From an uncultured Bacteroidia bacterium (lineage in GTDB: Bacteria > Bacteroidota > Bacteroidia > Bacteroidales > UBA932), in contig CACZMF010000009.1 in assembly GCA_902782225.1 (NCBI GenBank), positions 22,449 through 86,448 on the forward strand: a stretch of DNA of 64,000 nucleotides. The letters run 5' to 3'. Of this stretch, positions 40,632 through 48,822 are shown piece by piece; position 1 is the first letter of the stretch, and the number at the start of each line of letters is the position of its first letter. The notes under the pieces were generated by a model. That model was not told the DNA's origin. It was given only the letters and a program-made list of their open reading frames with translations, and made no database searches. The translations under genes and the position numbers were made by a program.

Positions 40632-41822
40632 GTGAAAACTCTTACTGTAATCGGAGCTGGTATTTCCGGCCTGACCTGCGCCATATACGCCCAAAGGGCG
40701 GGTTTCAAGACCACTATCCTGGAGAAGGCCGGCGGGCCCGGAGGCGTCTCCACAAGCTGGAAACGCAAGGGCTACACCTTCGAGGGAGGCATACACTGGC
40801 TCATCGGTTCCCGGCCCGGACTGCCCCTGCACGACGTCTGGACTGATACGGGAGCCCTTGGGACGAACAATCCCGTGTTCTACAAAGATCCCGTGTACAC
40901 GCTCATCGACGGGGACACAGTCCTCGAGCTGCCCCGCAGCGCCAAAAAGATGCAGAAAGTCCTCGGGACCTTTTCCCCCCGGGACAAGGCGGCGCTCGCC
41001 GTGCTGCGCTTCCACATCTGGTGCTTCACTTTCTTCCACACCCCTATCCTCGACCTCGGCGGCCTCAAGGTCAGGCATCCCCGCCGTTTCTCGCTCCCGG
41101 AGTTTCTCAAGATGGGCCCTGCCGTGCTCCTGACCCCGTACCTGATGAGCATCTCCGCCGGACGCTATATCAAACGTTTCCGAAACCCGCACGTGCGACG
41201 CCTGCTGGAGACCGTCGTGGACCCGAAAATCAACGCCCTCTCGCTCATCTACACCCTGAGCACCTTCGACGACGGCGACGGCGGCTACCCGGAAGGGGGC
41301 TCGCTGCGCATGTCCCGGAACATGGCGGACACATTCACCGCTCTCGGCGGGCAGATCCGGTACCACACGCCCGCGATTGGGGTGCGCGAGACTCCGGAGG
41401 GCATCTGCGTGCTCACGGAAAACGGCTCCATCGCAAGCGACGCCGTGGTGATTTCTTCCGACGCCCGCACCGCCATCGACAAGCTCTTCCCAGAGCCCCT
41501 CGAGACCCGCTGGGCAAGGCGCCTGCGAAGCAAGCTGCGCACCGCCCAATGCATGTTCGTGGCAATTGGCGTTCGCGCCGACCTGTCCGGATTCCCGCGC
41601 TGCATGCAGATCGTGCTGGAGCGCTACTGCGACACCTTCGAGGGCAGCTACATGAGCGAATGGATGCCCTGGCATTTCAATGCCAACGCCCCCATACGCT
41701 TCCGGCCGGGAATATTCTTCACGGGCCAGCGGACCGCTTTTTCCGGCGGGCTTCCCGTCGCAGCCGAGACGGGCAGGCGCACCGCCCAGATCCTTTGCAA
41801 GAGCTTCGGGATGGTGTTCTAG
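40632..41822 (+). CDS. FAD-dependent oxidoreductase, phytoene-desaturase (CrtI)-like
   Basis: 396 residues from GTG 40632; it begins with the dinucleotide-binding motif TVIGAGISGLTCAIYAQRAGF and continues LEKAGGPGGVSTSWKRKGYTFEGGIHWL, typical of CrtI/retinol-saturase-like amine-oxidase-fold proteins. YPEGGSLRMSRNMADTFTALGGQIRYHTPA is the usual middle motif, and GIFFTGQRTAFSGGLPVAAETGRRTAQIL the C-terminal FAD contact. At about 400 residues it is shorter than CrtI (about 490). Substrate unknown. It is divergent from the PEP-enzyme operon and may act with it. Confidence 0.85.
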   Translation: MKTLTVIGAGISGLTCAIYAQRAGFKTTILEKAGGPGGVSTSWKRKGYTFEGGIHWLIGSRPGLPLHDVWTDTGALGTNNPVFYKDPVYTLIDGDTVLELPRSAKKMQKVLGTFSPRDKAALAVLRFHIWCFTFFHTPILDLGGLKVRHPRRFSLPEFLKMGPAVLLTPYLMSISAGRYIKRFRNPHVRRLLETVVDPKINALSLIYTLSTFDDGDGGYPEGGSLRMSRNMADTFTALGGQIRYHTPAIGVRETPEGICVLTENGSIASDAVVISSDARTAIDKLFPEPLETRWARRLRSKLRTAQCMFVAIGVRADLSGFPRCMQIVLERYCDTFEGSYMSEWMPWHFNANAPIRFRPGIFFTGQRTAFSGGLPVAAETGRRTAQILCKSFGMVF

Positions 41823-41840
41823 CGTGGGCTCCGGCTCCAG

Positions 41841-43115
41841 TCAGGCCTGAAGTTCCCGGGCGTGCGCGAGCAGGTATTCTTCCGCTTCCACGCTCCAAAG
41901 CGAATTGTGCGCCTTGCAGATGGCGTCCAGGGCGTCATACACCGGCTTCCCGACTTTTCCGAAGTCGGCGATGGCCGTGAGCGGCATATCCACGTGGGTG
42001 TAGATCAGTTTCTTGCCCCCGGGGATCGAGGGCAGGTTCAAGGTGGTGTCGATCACGGAGTTGAGGCCGCCCACGTGGGTGACCATACCGGCCGGGTCGA
42101 GGCCCCGTCCCATGATGTCCAGCGCCTCCTTCATGTCTTCGGTGTTGCCTCCGCTGGTGCCCACCACGTGGGTGGAGGCATAGTGGACATTATAGAAATT
42201 GAACGGCGCCTTGAACGGCGATTCGGCTGGCCCCGAGAAGAAATTGAGGCAGCCGTCCCGGGCCAGTATGTCATCCGCCTGCTCCACCACCGAAGGCACA
42301 GGCGCCATCACCACCACCTCGTCGTAGCCGGATCCTCCCGACAGCCTGCGGAGCTCAGCAGCGGGATTCGCCATACCCGAAGTGTCCACATAATGCAGCT
42401 CTATGCCCCGGGACGCAGCAAATTCCGTGGTGTAGAGCTGCGCCGCACGCTCCAGACGCTCCCGGTTGATGTCCGTGACCACGAAAAGCGCCGGCCTGCG
42501 GTCTTCGCGATGCAGCACATAGTTGATGCATGCGAGCCCCATCGGGCCCACGCCAGCAAGCAGCGCCAGACAGCCGCCGTCCCTGATTTCCATTTCGTGC
42601 CTGTAGGTGCCGGGGGCCACGTGGTAGCAGGCGTGCATGGCTCCGATTACGCACGAGAGCGGCTCTGCAAGCGAAGCCGGGAAGAATCCGGGGCCCCTGT
42701 AGGTGAGCAGGCAGTCCATCTCCATCACTTCATTGGGGATGATCACATATGTGGCATCCCCTCCTGCGAATGGGTAGGAATAGCCCGGGGCGCTCATTAG
42801 GCCGGCGGGGCCATCCGAGTAGCACATCGCTGGCTGGATGGAGAACTTGTCGCCCTTACGGAACTTATGCTGCCACTTGCCGCCGACTTCGAGTATTTCG
42901 CCGGAAAACTCATGGCCGATAATCACGGGGTTGGAGGCAATGCCGCTGGGCACACGCTTGTGGTCTTCTCCCAGGTGGACGGCCTTATATGACGACATGC
43001 ACAGGCTGTCCGTCACCACGCGGGCGAAGATTTCATCGTCGCGCATCTGCGGAAGCTCGAACTCTTCGAGCCGAAGGTCCGCCTTGCCGTAGAGTCTTAC
43101 TGCCTTCGTTTTCAT
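41841..43115 (-). CDS. Zinc-dependent alcohol/sorbitol dehydrogenase-like protein
   Basis: 424 residues from ATG 43115. The medium-chain dehydrogenase layout is visible: a GroES-like N-terminus with IIGHEFSGEILEVGGKW, a Rossmann segment LLAGVGPMGLACINYVL followed by VVTDINRERLERA, and a C-terminal extension. The usual catalytic-zinc Cys near residue 40 appears as SLCMSSYK. It probably oxidises a sugar alcohol or similar polyol using NAD(P). Its start overlaps the stop of the upstream PHP gene (ATGA), so the pair is an operon. Confidence 0.87.
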   Translation of the reverse strand: MKTKAVRLYGKADLRLEEFELPQMRDDEIFARVVTDSLCMSSYKAVHLGEDHKRVPSGIASNPVIIGHEFSGEILEVGGKWQHKFRKGDKFSIQPAMCYSDGPAGLMSAPGYSYPFAGGDATYVIIPNEVMEMDCLLTYRGPGFFPASLAEPLSCVIGAMHACYHVAPGTYRHEMEIRDGGCLALLAGVGPMGLACINYVLHREDRRPALFVVTDINRERLERAAQLYTTEFAASRGIELHYVDTSGMANPAAELRRLSGGSGYDEVVVMAPVPSVVEQADDILARDGCLNFFSGPAESPFKAPFNFYNVHYASTHVVGTSGGNTEDMKEALDIMGRGLDPAGMVTHVGGLNSVIDTTLNLPSIPGGKKLIYTHVDMPLTAIADFGKVGKPVYDALDAICKAHNSLWSVEAEEYLLAHARELQA

Positions 43116-44158
43116 GCTGAGAGAACTTTCTGTATGAGTTTGTCTCCTTCTTCGATCATCGCTTCCCTGGGGAGACGGAGGCCGGCCTGGTGCGCCGCAA
43201 TGGCGCAGGCGCCCCTGTAGCCGGTGGCGAGGAGCTTGTCGCTGAGGGCCGCGGAATCGCGGGTGCGCAGGCGCAGCGGCTCCATTGCGGGAGTGTTGTG
43301 TTCGGAGCCGAAACTGACTATGAACCCTTCGTCTTCGAGATAGCCGGCATACTGTTCCAGAACGGCCGTGGAGTTGCGCGTGGTAATGAATTCGGCGCTG
43401 CGGATTCCGAGGGCGCGCAGCTGGTCGGCGGCTTTCTGGAGGTCGCACTCGAAGTCGGTGAATCCGCCTTTGGCGTTGTCGCCAAGGAAGGGATAGGTGG
43501 TTATGCCTCCCGCCGCTTCGATGATGCCCTGCACGCTCACAACCGGCAGGAAGGCATCCGGCTCCTCGGGCACGAAAGCGGGGCCTCCGGCCTTGAGAAG
43601 GCGGCTGCGCAGCTCATTTTCAAGCGCCGCCGGGTCTTCGGAATCCGGATAAAGCGCAAGGCGCAGAGCCTTTGCAAGGTGGCGCTCCCGCACCAGCCCG
43701 CGGGTCAGGCGGCTTTTGATCTCGTCGAAGTCGAGCTGTGCCGCCTGCCCCTCGGAGCGGAGATATGCGTTGAGCTTTTCGCACATCCTCGCGGTCTGGG
43801 CATTGGCCTCGCCGCGCACCCGGGCAAGCTCCCGGGCGGGGGCGCCGCTCAACACTGGCGGGTAGGCCAGCCCCTTGCCGCTCAGGTAGATACGGCCGGG
43901 ATTGCCGGGATCGTTGACCCTGAGGCCTGCTGCCTGCATGCCCGTGTCCAGGGCCATGAATTCTATTCCGTAGAGGGGATAGAGCCTCCTTTCGGCGCAG
44001 CCGTCGTGCCACTCCCGGAAGCCATCCGTGGAGTAGAAATCGTTGATGCCCACTATCCTGACCCCTTCGGCGGCGGCCTTGTCAAGAGCCTCAGCGATGC
44101 TCCCGAAGGCGCTGAAGGAATAAGGCGTGTGGATATGTGCGTTTACGTCCGGAACCAT
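43112..44158 (-). CDS. PHP-domain phosphoesterase
   Basis: 348 residues from ATG 44158. MVPDVNAHIHTPYSFSAF carries the first metal-binding motif (HxH), GINDFYSTDGF resembles motif II, and FGSEHNTPAMEPL near the C-terminus a later metal ligand set. PHP proteins hydrolyse phosphate esters with two or three metals. A -7 box TACATTTG lies 14 nt upstream. It is the first gene of the operon with the zinc dehydrogenase, suggesting a sugar-phosphate or sugar-acid pathway, but the substrate is not readable. Confidence 0.82.
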   Translation of the reverse strand: MVPDVNAHIHTPYSFSAFGSIAEALDKAAAEGVRIVGINDFYSTDGFREWHDGCAERRLYPLYGIEFMALDTGMQAAGLRVNDPGNPGRIYLSGKGLAYPPVLSGAPARELARVRGEANAQTARMCEKLNAYLRSEGQAAQLDFDEIKSRLTRGLVRERHLAKALRLALYPDSEDPAALENELRSRLLKAGGPAFVPEEPDAFLPVVSVQGIIEAAGGITTYPFLGDNAKGGFTDFECDLQKAADQLRALGIRSAEFITTRNSTAVLEQYAGYLEDEGFIVSFGSEHNTPAMEPLRLRTRDSAALSDKLLATGYRGACAIAAHQAGLRLPREAMIEEGDKLIQKVLSA

Positions 44159-44172
44159 AAGGAAACTTTTTT

Positions 44173-44180
44173 CAAATGTA
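44173..44180 (-). promoter_or_regulatory. -7 box of PHP/dehydrogenase operon
   Basis: TACATTTG on the minus strand, 14 nt before the ATG at 44158. Confidence 0.6.
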
Positions 44181-44207
44181 GCACTTTTTTTTGTTTCCAA
44201 ATTCTTT

Positions 44208-44215
44208 TATATTTG
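44208..44215 (+). promoter_or_regulatory. -7 box of AbrB/acyltransferase operon
   Basis: TATATTTG, 26 nt before the ATG at 44242, divergent from the PHP operon promoter. Confidence 0.6.
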
Positions 44216-44241
44216 TGGGAAAAATTAGAAATTTCTCACAA

Positions 44242-44451
44242 ATGCAAGAAAATGACGGCAAATACATCTTCGGCGTGGTGAAGGTGGGCGACAAAGGCCA
44301 GATAGTAATACCCCGCGATGCACGTAAAATCTACGATATCAAGCCCGGCGACGCGCTGCTCCTTCTGGGTGACCAGAAGGGCATGGCGCTGATGAAGACC
44401 GAGATATTCCAGAGCGCAATCGACAGGGTGATGGAGGACCTTCCCAAATGA
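44242..44451 (+). CDS. AbrB/SpoVT-family DNA-binding protein
   Basis: 69 residues from ATG 44242. The segment VVKVGDKGQIVIPRDARKIYDIKPGDALLLLGD is a complete swapped-hairpin AbrB domain. Such proteins bind DNA as dimers, either as transition-state regulators or as antitoxins. Here no toxin follows; the stop overlaps the start of an acyltransferase gene by 4 nt. It may regulate this operon or the divergent PHP operon. Confidence 0.9.
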   Translation: MQENDGKYIFGVVKVGDKGQIVIPRDARKIYDIKPGDALLLLGDQKGMALMKTEIFQSAIDRVMEDLPK

Positions 44452-45563
44452 GAAAGCATTGGATAGACAACCTGCGCTGGGTCACCGTGCTCCTGGTGCT
44501 GCTGTACCACGTCATTTACTTCTACAACAACAAGGGTGTCTTCGGCGGCATAGGAGGATTCGGAGAGTATCCGGACTGCCCGCAGTATCAGGACGTGCTG
44601 ATGTACATCCTCTACCCCTGGTTCATGCCGCTGCTGTTCATCCTGGCCGGCATCAGCGCCCGCTACGCGCTGGACAAGCAGACCGCAGGGGAATGGTTCA
44701 GGGCGCGCACACGCAAGCTGCTGGTACCCGGCACCATAGGCCTTTTCGTGTTCCACTGGATGGTGGGTTATTTCAACACTGCCGTGGCAGCCAGGACCGG
44801 CGCGTTCGACGGCATGCCGGCAGTGGCGAAATACATTATGATGGCAATCAGCGGCACGGGTCCGTTGTGGTTCATCCAGGTGCTGTGGCTGCTGTGCCTC
44901 GTCCTGCTGCTGGTGCGGGCAATTGACCGCAGGAGCAGGTTCTGGGCCTGGTGCGGGAAGGCTGGTATCGTGGTGATCATCCTGCTGGGTGTCCTGTTCT
45001 GGCTTGGGGAGCAAACCCTGATAAAGAATCCGCGCCCCGAGTCGCCGGACGGCCTTCTGAACCTCTACAAGCCGCTGTTCTACCTGGTGCCGTTCCTTCT
45101 TGGCTACTTCGTGTTCTCGCACGACGAGGTGCAGGAGAAGGTGGGCAAGGCCTGGATTCCGCTGATGGCCTGCGCCGTCGTCGCAGGAGGCGTGCTGATC
45201 GGCACCACCTTCGGGCAGGACAACACCTCGCCGCAGTATCTCGGGAGCCCGCTCAACTGCCTCTACGGCTGGCTGATGTGCCTCGCGATGATGGGCTGGT
45301 TCAAGGCCCGCTTCGACCGCACTGGGGCTTTTGCGGGCTACATGACCCGCAGCAGCTACGGCATCTACATCGTACACTACCTGCCGGTAGCGGCCCTTGG
45401 CTACATGATGAAGACCTACACCCAGCTGCCGCCGGTGGCAATGTACCTTATCCTTGCCGTGGCTGTGTTCACCCTGTCGCCGCTGCTGTACGAGATCATC
45501 CGGCGCATCCCGCTGGTGCGCTGGTGCGTGCTTGGAGAGAAGAAAACCGTACGAGGCCGATGA
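44448..45563 (+). CDS. Membrane acyltransferase, acyltransferase 3 / OpgC-like
   Basis: 371 residues with about ten membrane segments. It opens MRKHWIDNLRWVTVLLVLLYHVIYFYNNKG, with the conserved His of family-3 acyltransferases, and has WFMPLLFILAGISARYAL, GTGPLWFIQVLWLL and SSYGIYIVHYLPV as further hallmarks. These enzymes transfer acetyl or succinyl groups from the cytoplasm to periplasmic glycans or lipids. The acceptor is unknown. It is translationally coupled to the AbrB-like regulator. Its last codons run directly into the M56 relic. Confidence 0.88.
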   Translation: MRKHWIDNLRWVTVLLVLLYHVIYFYNNKGVFGGIGGFGEYPDCPQYQDVLMYILYPWFMPLLFILAGISARYALDKQTAGEWFRARTRKLLVPGTIGLFVFHWMVGYFNTAVAARTGAFDGMPAVAKYIMMAISGTGPLWFIQVLWLLCLVLLLVRAIDRRSRFWAWCGKAGIVVIILLGVLFWLGEQTLIKNPRPESPDGLLNLYKPLFYLVPFLLGYFVFSHDEVQEKVGKAWIPLMACAVVAGGVLIGTTFGQDNTSPQYLGSPLNCLYGWLMCLAMMGWFKARFDRTGAFAGYMTRSSYGIYIVHYLPVAALGYMMKTYTQLPPVAMYLILAVAVFTLSPLLYEIIRRIPLVRWCVLGEKKTVRGR

Positions 45564-45572
45564 AGGGGTCAT

Positions 45573-45788
45573 TCAAAATGGCATCGATGCTACTCAATAT
45601 CAATTACTTCTTGTGCGGAAAGCCGTGGGGGAACAGCGTTTCTCCCTGGCCAGCGGATTTCAGCACGCCAAACTCAAAAACAGAATTGCCATGATGCTCA
45701 AACCTTCTTCTTCCGTCTGGATGCGCTGGTCGTATCTTGCCCTTATCCCCGTACAGTTCGTATTTCCAATCCTTTTCAAGCTTAAATG
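45573..45788 (+). pseudogene. C-terminal relic of an M56 (BlaR1-like) metallopeptidase
   Basis: In the frame ending at TGA 45786-45788 the DNA reads IQNGIDATQYQLLLVRKAVGEQ, then FSLASGFQHAKLKNRIAMML, then WMRWSYLALIPV and a hydrophobic end. This fits the segment of Bacteroidota M56 peptidases just after the catalytic domain (..YQLLL..AVG..RF..A..F.H..LKKRI.MM.K...). No start codon or catalytic HExxH part remains. The stop overlaps the start of the TPR gene (ATGA), as expected for a former M56-TPR operon. Confidence 0.65.
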
Positions 45789-46967
45789 AAAAGAACTGCT
45801 CTGATCCTGATGTGGATAATGGTCTGCGCCTCTCTTTGGGCGCAGACCACACATCGCGACTCCGTGCTCGTGCAAGCCAGGTATCTTAAAAGTATATACC
45901 GCACTGACGATGCCCTGACGGCACTGTCTGCCTTAGTGCAGCCCGGCACCCCGGACGAGGAGGTTCTGGCCGAAATGGCGGACTGCCATTTCCAAAACGG
46001 AGATTATGAACAAGCGGCCGACTCTTACTTCCTGCTGTCTTCGCTCTCGCCCGGCAACGTCATCTACAGGATTCGCCGGATGCAGACCTTCTTCAGGATC
46101 AAAGCCTGGCCGCAGTGCATCCAGGCAGGGCGCGAAGTGCTTCAGATTGATTCGATTCCGGCGGTGCTAAGCATCATCGGCGACTGTTTCCGGCAGACGG
46201 AGCAGGCCGATTCCGCCCTGCATTACTACCGTCGTTCGCTTGCGCAAAAGCCTCTGGACAAAACGGTTCTGTCCAAGGCAATGGGGGTTTTGATAGACCG
46301 CCAAGACTATGACGGGGCCATCAGACAGTCTGAAGCATTCCTCACTGAAGACCCCGACAACGCCACCATCGCCCCGCTTGCCGGGCTCGCCCACTACAGG
46401 AAAGGCGATTACGAATCGGCCCAAAAAGTATTCCAGCGCCAGGAAGATATAGGCAACGATACGTATCCGGTCCATTATTATCTGGGTCAGAGTTATTGGC
46501 ACACGAAGGTGATCTACCGGGCGGAGGAGGAACTTCTGGCCGCCTGGCAGATAGATTCCAGCGACGTAAACCTTGCCTATTCGATTGCCGCGGTGAAATC
46601 CGAGGCATATCGCTGGCCATTTGAGAAAGAAGTCAAGCCCTGGCTGGACAAAGCGATGGAGATGATCCAGCCCGACCCCGCAATGATGTCCCGCCTGCAT
46701 CAGCAATATGGCTTGGGTTATTACAAGACGCAAGCTTCCTGGGATAAGGCAATAGAGCACTACAAAAAAGCCTACAAGTATAACCCGAAGTTCATTTCGG
46801 CCCTCTCCACAATTGCCTATTGCTACGAAGTCAACAAAGACTACAAAAACGCCCTGGAGTGGTACGAGAAGTACCTGAAGGTGGCGAAGCCCGGCTCCAA
46901 GGGCTATGAATTCGCCACCAAGAGCATAGAGTATCTCAAGGGCGAGCTGTTCATGGTAGAGAAATAA
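45786..46967 (+). CDS. TPR-repeat exported protein
   Basis: 393 residues with a signal peptide (MKRTALILMWIMVCASLWAQ). About nine tetratricopeptide-like repeats follow; clear ones are ADCHFQNGDYEQAADSYFLLSSLSPGN, AGLAHYRKGDYESAQKVFQR and IAYCYEVNKDYKNALEWYEKYLKVAKPG. TPR proteins act as scaffolds. In Bacteroidota such genes often follow an M56 peptidase gene, and here a relic of one lies immediately upstream. The partner is therefore probably lost. Function unknown. Confidence 0.85.
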   Translation: MKRTALILMWIMVCASLWAQTTHRDSVLVQARYLKSIYRTDDALTALSALVQPGTPDEEVLAEMADCHFQNGDYEQAADSYFLLSSLSPGNVIYRIRRMQTFFRIKAWPQCIQAGREVLQIDSIPAVLSIIGDCFRQTEQADSALHYYRRSLAQKPLDKTVLSKAMGVLIDRQDYDGAIRQSEAFLTEDPDNATIAPLAGLAHYRKGDYESAQKVFQRQEDIGNDTYPVHYYLGQSYWHTKVIYRAEEELLAAWQIDSSDVNLAYSIAAVKSEAYRWPFEKEVKPWLDKAMEMIQPDPAMMSRLHQQYGLGYYKTQASWDKAIEHYKKAYKYNPKFISALSTIAYCYEVNKDYKNALEWYEKYLKVAKPGSKGYEFATKSIEYLKGELFMVEK

Positions 46968-47024
46968 CACATTGGGTTGCAGGAGGCCCTGCTGGGAAGC
47001 CATTCCAATCTCGGGACCATAGGT

Positions 47025-48158
47025 TTATATCCCGCCGCCATCTATGCGGCCGCGGATGGAGGCAAAATTGGGCTGCAGCATATAGCGGCCCTTGTTGCCC
47101 TGCTCCCTGGCCTGCGCGGCCAGCCGGCCGATCTGGGATTCAGGACGGCGGCCCACATCAATGATGAGACTGTGCACCGTGCCGCTGAATGAAGTCAGCA
47201 TCGGCACGTCCCCGTTTGAATCTCCCGCCACCAGCACAGGGTCTGCGTTGCCGTGCAGGGGAGCCATCAGGGCGCTGATGCACTCCACTTTTCCAGACGC
47301 GATGGTCTGCACATAAGAAGGGTCATACTCCGCCTCCAGTTTGTCCCCGGGGACGAAGCGAAGGCCGAACACCTGCTCCGGAGGCAGGCCCACGCCCAGT
47401 TCGGGATCGCACGCCAGCACCTCGACTATCAGCTCCAGCGACGCCGAACACACGTAGGGGGTAATCCCCCCGGCCTGAAGGCAGCGATACAGGTCTTTCA
47501 TCTCCGGAGAGAACCATATGCCGCGCTCCACTGTCCCGCCCCACTTCCCGTCGGGAGACGTCCACTCTTCTACCGCCAGCTTGTCCGTGCCCATCTGGTC
47601 CAAGATGGCGTCGCGCACCACTTCCCTGGCCTCGGCCTCCGTGTAGCCCGCCAGCAGGCCAGGCATCCAGAGCAAGGAAACTTCGCTGCCAAAAACATCG
47701 TCCATCCCCAGCAGCAGCGTGGCCATACGGGCGCGAAAATCCTTATATACGTCAGTTAAGTGAATCTGTTCCAAGGTCTTCCCCGCATCCCGGAGCGCCG
47801 AAAGTTGAGTGAACTCATCCCGCAGCACGGCCCCCATATCGGCAAAGGACACGCCGCCAATCTTCTGGGCGTCATCCGGAACACCGTCCAGGAAGCCGTG
47901 CCCGGGAGCGTCGGCGAACCTCAGATGCTCAACCTGATACACCCAGAGGGCCTGCGAGACATCGTGCACGATGGAGGTTTTGTCGAAGTCGAACACGGCG
48001 TAGGCGCCTCTATCCATCTGAGCAGCAATGAGGCTGTTCAGATTGGAGCGCACCACCGGATCCCAGTTGCCGGCAGACAGCTGCAGTTCACTGTTCTGTA
48101 CTCCGGACCGGCACGAAAGCACGACGGCCAGGACGCAAAGGAAGGACAAACGTTTCAT
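47025..48158 (-). CDS. HAD-type phosphatase lipoprotein, phosphorylcholine-phosphatase-like
   Basis: 377 residues from ATG 48158, which gives the lipoprotein signal MKRLSFLCVLAVVLSC. HAD motif I is AVFDFDKTSIVHDV (two catalytic Asp), motif II TPYVCSASLELI, and motif IV VLVAGDSNGDVPML. The large cap insertion and extracytoplasmic location resemble phosphorylcholine phosphatases and related exported acid phosphatases. It probably releases phosphate or choline from phospholipid-derived substrates in the periplasm. It is monocistronic and convergent with the TPR gene. Confidence 0.82.
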   Translation of the reverse strand: MKRLSFLCVLAVVLSCRSGVQNSELQLSAGNWDPVVRSNLNSLIAAQMDRGAYAVFDFDKTSIVHDVSQALWVYQVEHLRFADAPGHGFLDGVPDDAQKIGGVSFADMGAVLRDEFTQLSALRDAGKTLEQIHLTDVYKDFRARMATLLLGMDDVFGSEVSLLWMPGLLAGYTEAEAREVVRDAILDQMGTDKLAVEEWTSPDGKWGGTVERGIWFSPEMKDLYRCLQAGGITPYVCSASLELIVEVLACDPELGVGLPPEQVFGLRFVPGDKLEAEYDPSYVQTIASGKVECISALMAPLHGNADPVLVAGDSNGDVPMLTSFSGTVHSLIIDVGRRPESQIGRLAAQAREQGNKGRYMLQPNFASIRGRIDGGGI

Positions 48159-48336
48159 GGTTGCCGATTTACTCATTCCGGGCAAAGATATTAATTATTG
48201 GGAAATATAGCACATCGCCAAGACAGTTCTATTGCCCTTTTGGAATAGTTTTTTTATTTTTGAAGTATTTAACATTCGCATACTTACCAGACTGCCCTGT
48301 TGCTGATTGGTGAGACCGCATAACTGTATTATTCAA

Positions 48337-48633
48337 ATGAAAATCAGAATCACAGCCGTCAGGAAGACTTCTTATCCCGATTTGATGGCAAAATATGAGA
48401 ACCCTATCGAGCACACTTGCGATGTGCTGGAGGGGCAGGAATGGATATCGGTCGACGGCAGGCGTCCTGAAGGAATGTGTCCTTCGGCCTGGGGCTCCAT
48501 GAGGGAATTCGTCGAGGCACTCGCCCGTGGCGAGGGAAACTTCTATGACGGATGGATGAAGAATCCGAAGAGCGCCATGATCAGCTGCAACGACGGCTTC
48601 AGGCCGGTGAGTTTCTACATCGAAGTGATTTGA
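48337..48633 (+). CDS. TIGR04076-family protein
   Basis: 98 residues from ATG 48337. The pattern MKIRITAVRKTSYPDLMAKYENP...TCDVLEGQEW, then PEGMCPSAWGSMREFVEALARGEGNFYDGW, and ISCNDGFRPVSFYIEVI matches the TIGR04076 family with its conserved Cys, CP.AW motif and DG.RPV..... end. The function of the family is unknown; the conserved cysteines suggest metal or redox chemistry. It stands alone before pfkA. Confidence 0.82.
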   Translation: MKIRITAVRKTSYPDLMAKYENPIEHTCDVLEGQEWISVDGRRPEGMCPSAWGSMREFVEALARGEGNFYDGWMKNPKSAMISCNDGFRPVSFYIEVI

Positions 48634-48811
48634 ACACCAAGGGCCGCATACTGGCGAGCAGCCCCGGGAGCACCCTTTATTATGATGAAAATGGGCTGCT
48701 TCGAATACTTGAAACAGACAAGCAAAACGCACAGGACCAGGCAGGCAATAGCTGAATTTCGTTTTTTTACCGATAATCCATCAAGTTCTAGAAGAGTCGG
48801 AGAATAATGAT

Positions 48812-48819
48812 TATCTTTG
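48812..48819 (+). promoter_or_regulatory. -7 box of pfkA, leaderless
   Basis: TATCTTTG ends 3 nt before the ATG at 48823, so transcription should begin at or inside the start codon. Confidence 0.65.
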
Positions 48820-48822
48820 GGC

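Noticed and set aside
40554-41675. Long N-terminal extension of the lipocalin-like gene on the minus strand
   Set aside because: This part is antisense to the CrtI-like gene and crosses a divergent promoter; the real start is near 40553 or 40526.
44242-44451. AbrB-like protein as an antitoxin
   Set aside because: The coupled downstream gene is a ten-helix acyltransferase, not a toxin; a regulator is the simpler reading.
48682-48807. A 41-codon ORF between the TIGR04076 gene and pfkA
   Set aside because: It starts with several Met codons but has no ribosome site, no family resemblance and overlaps another open frame; not supported as a gene.
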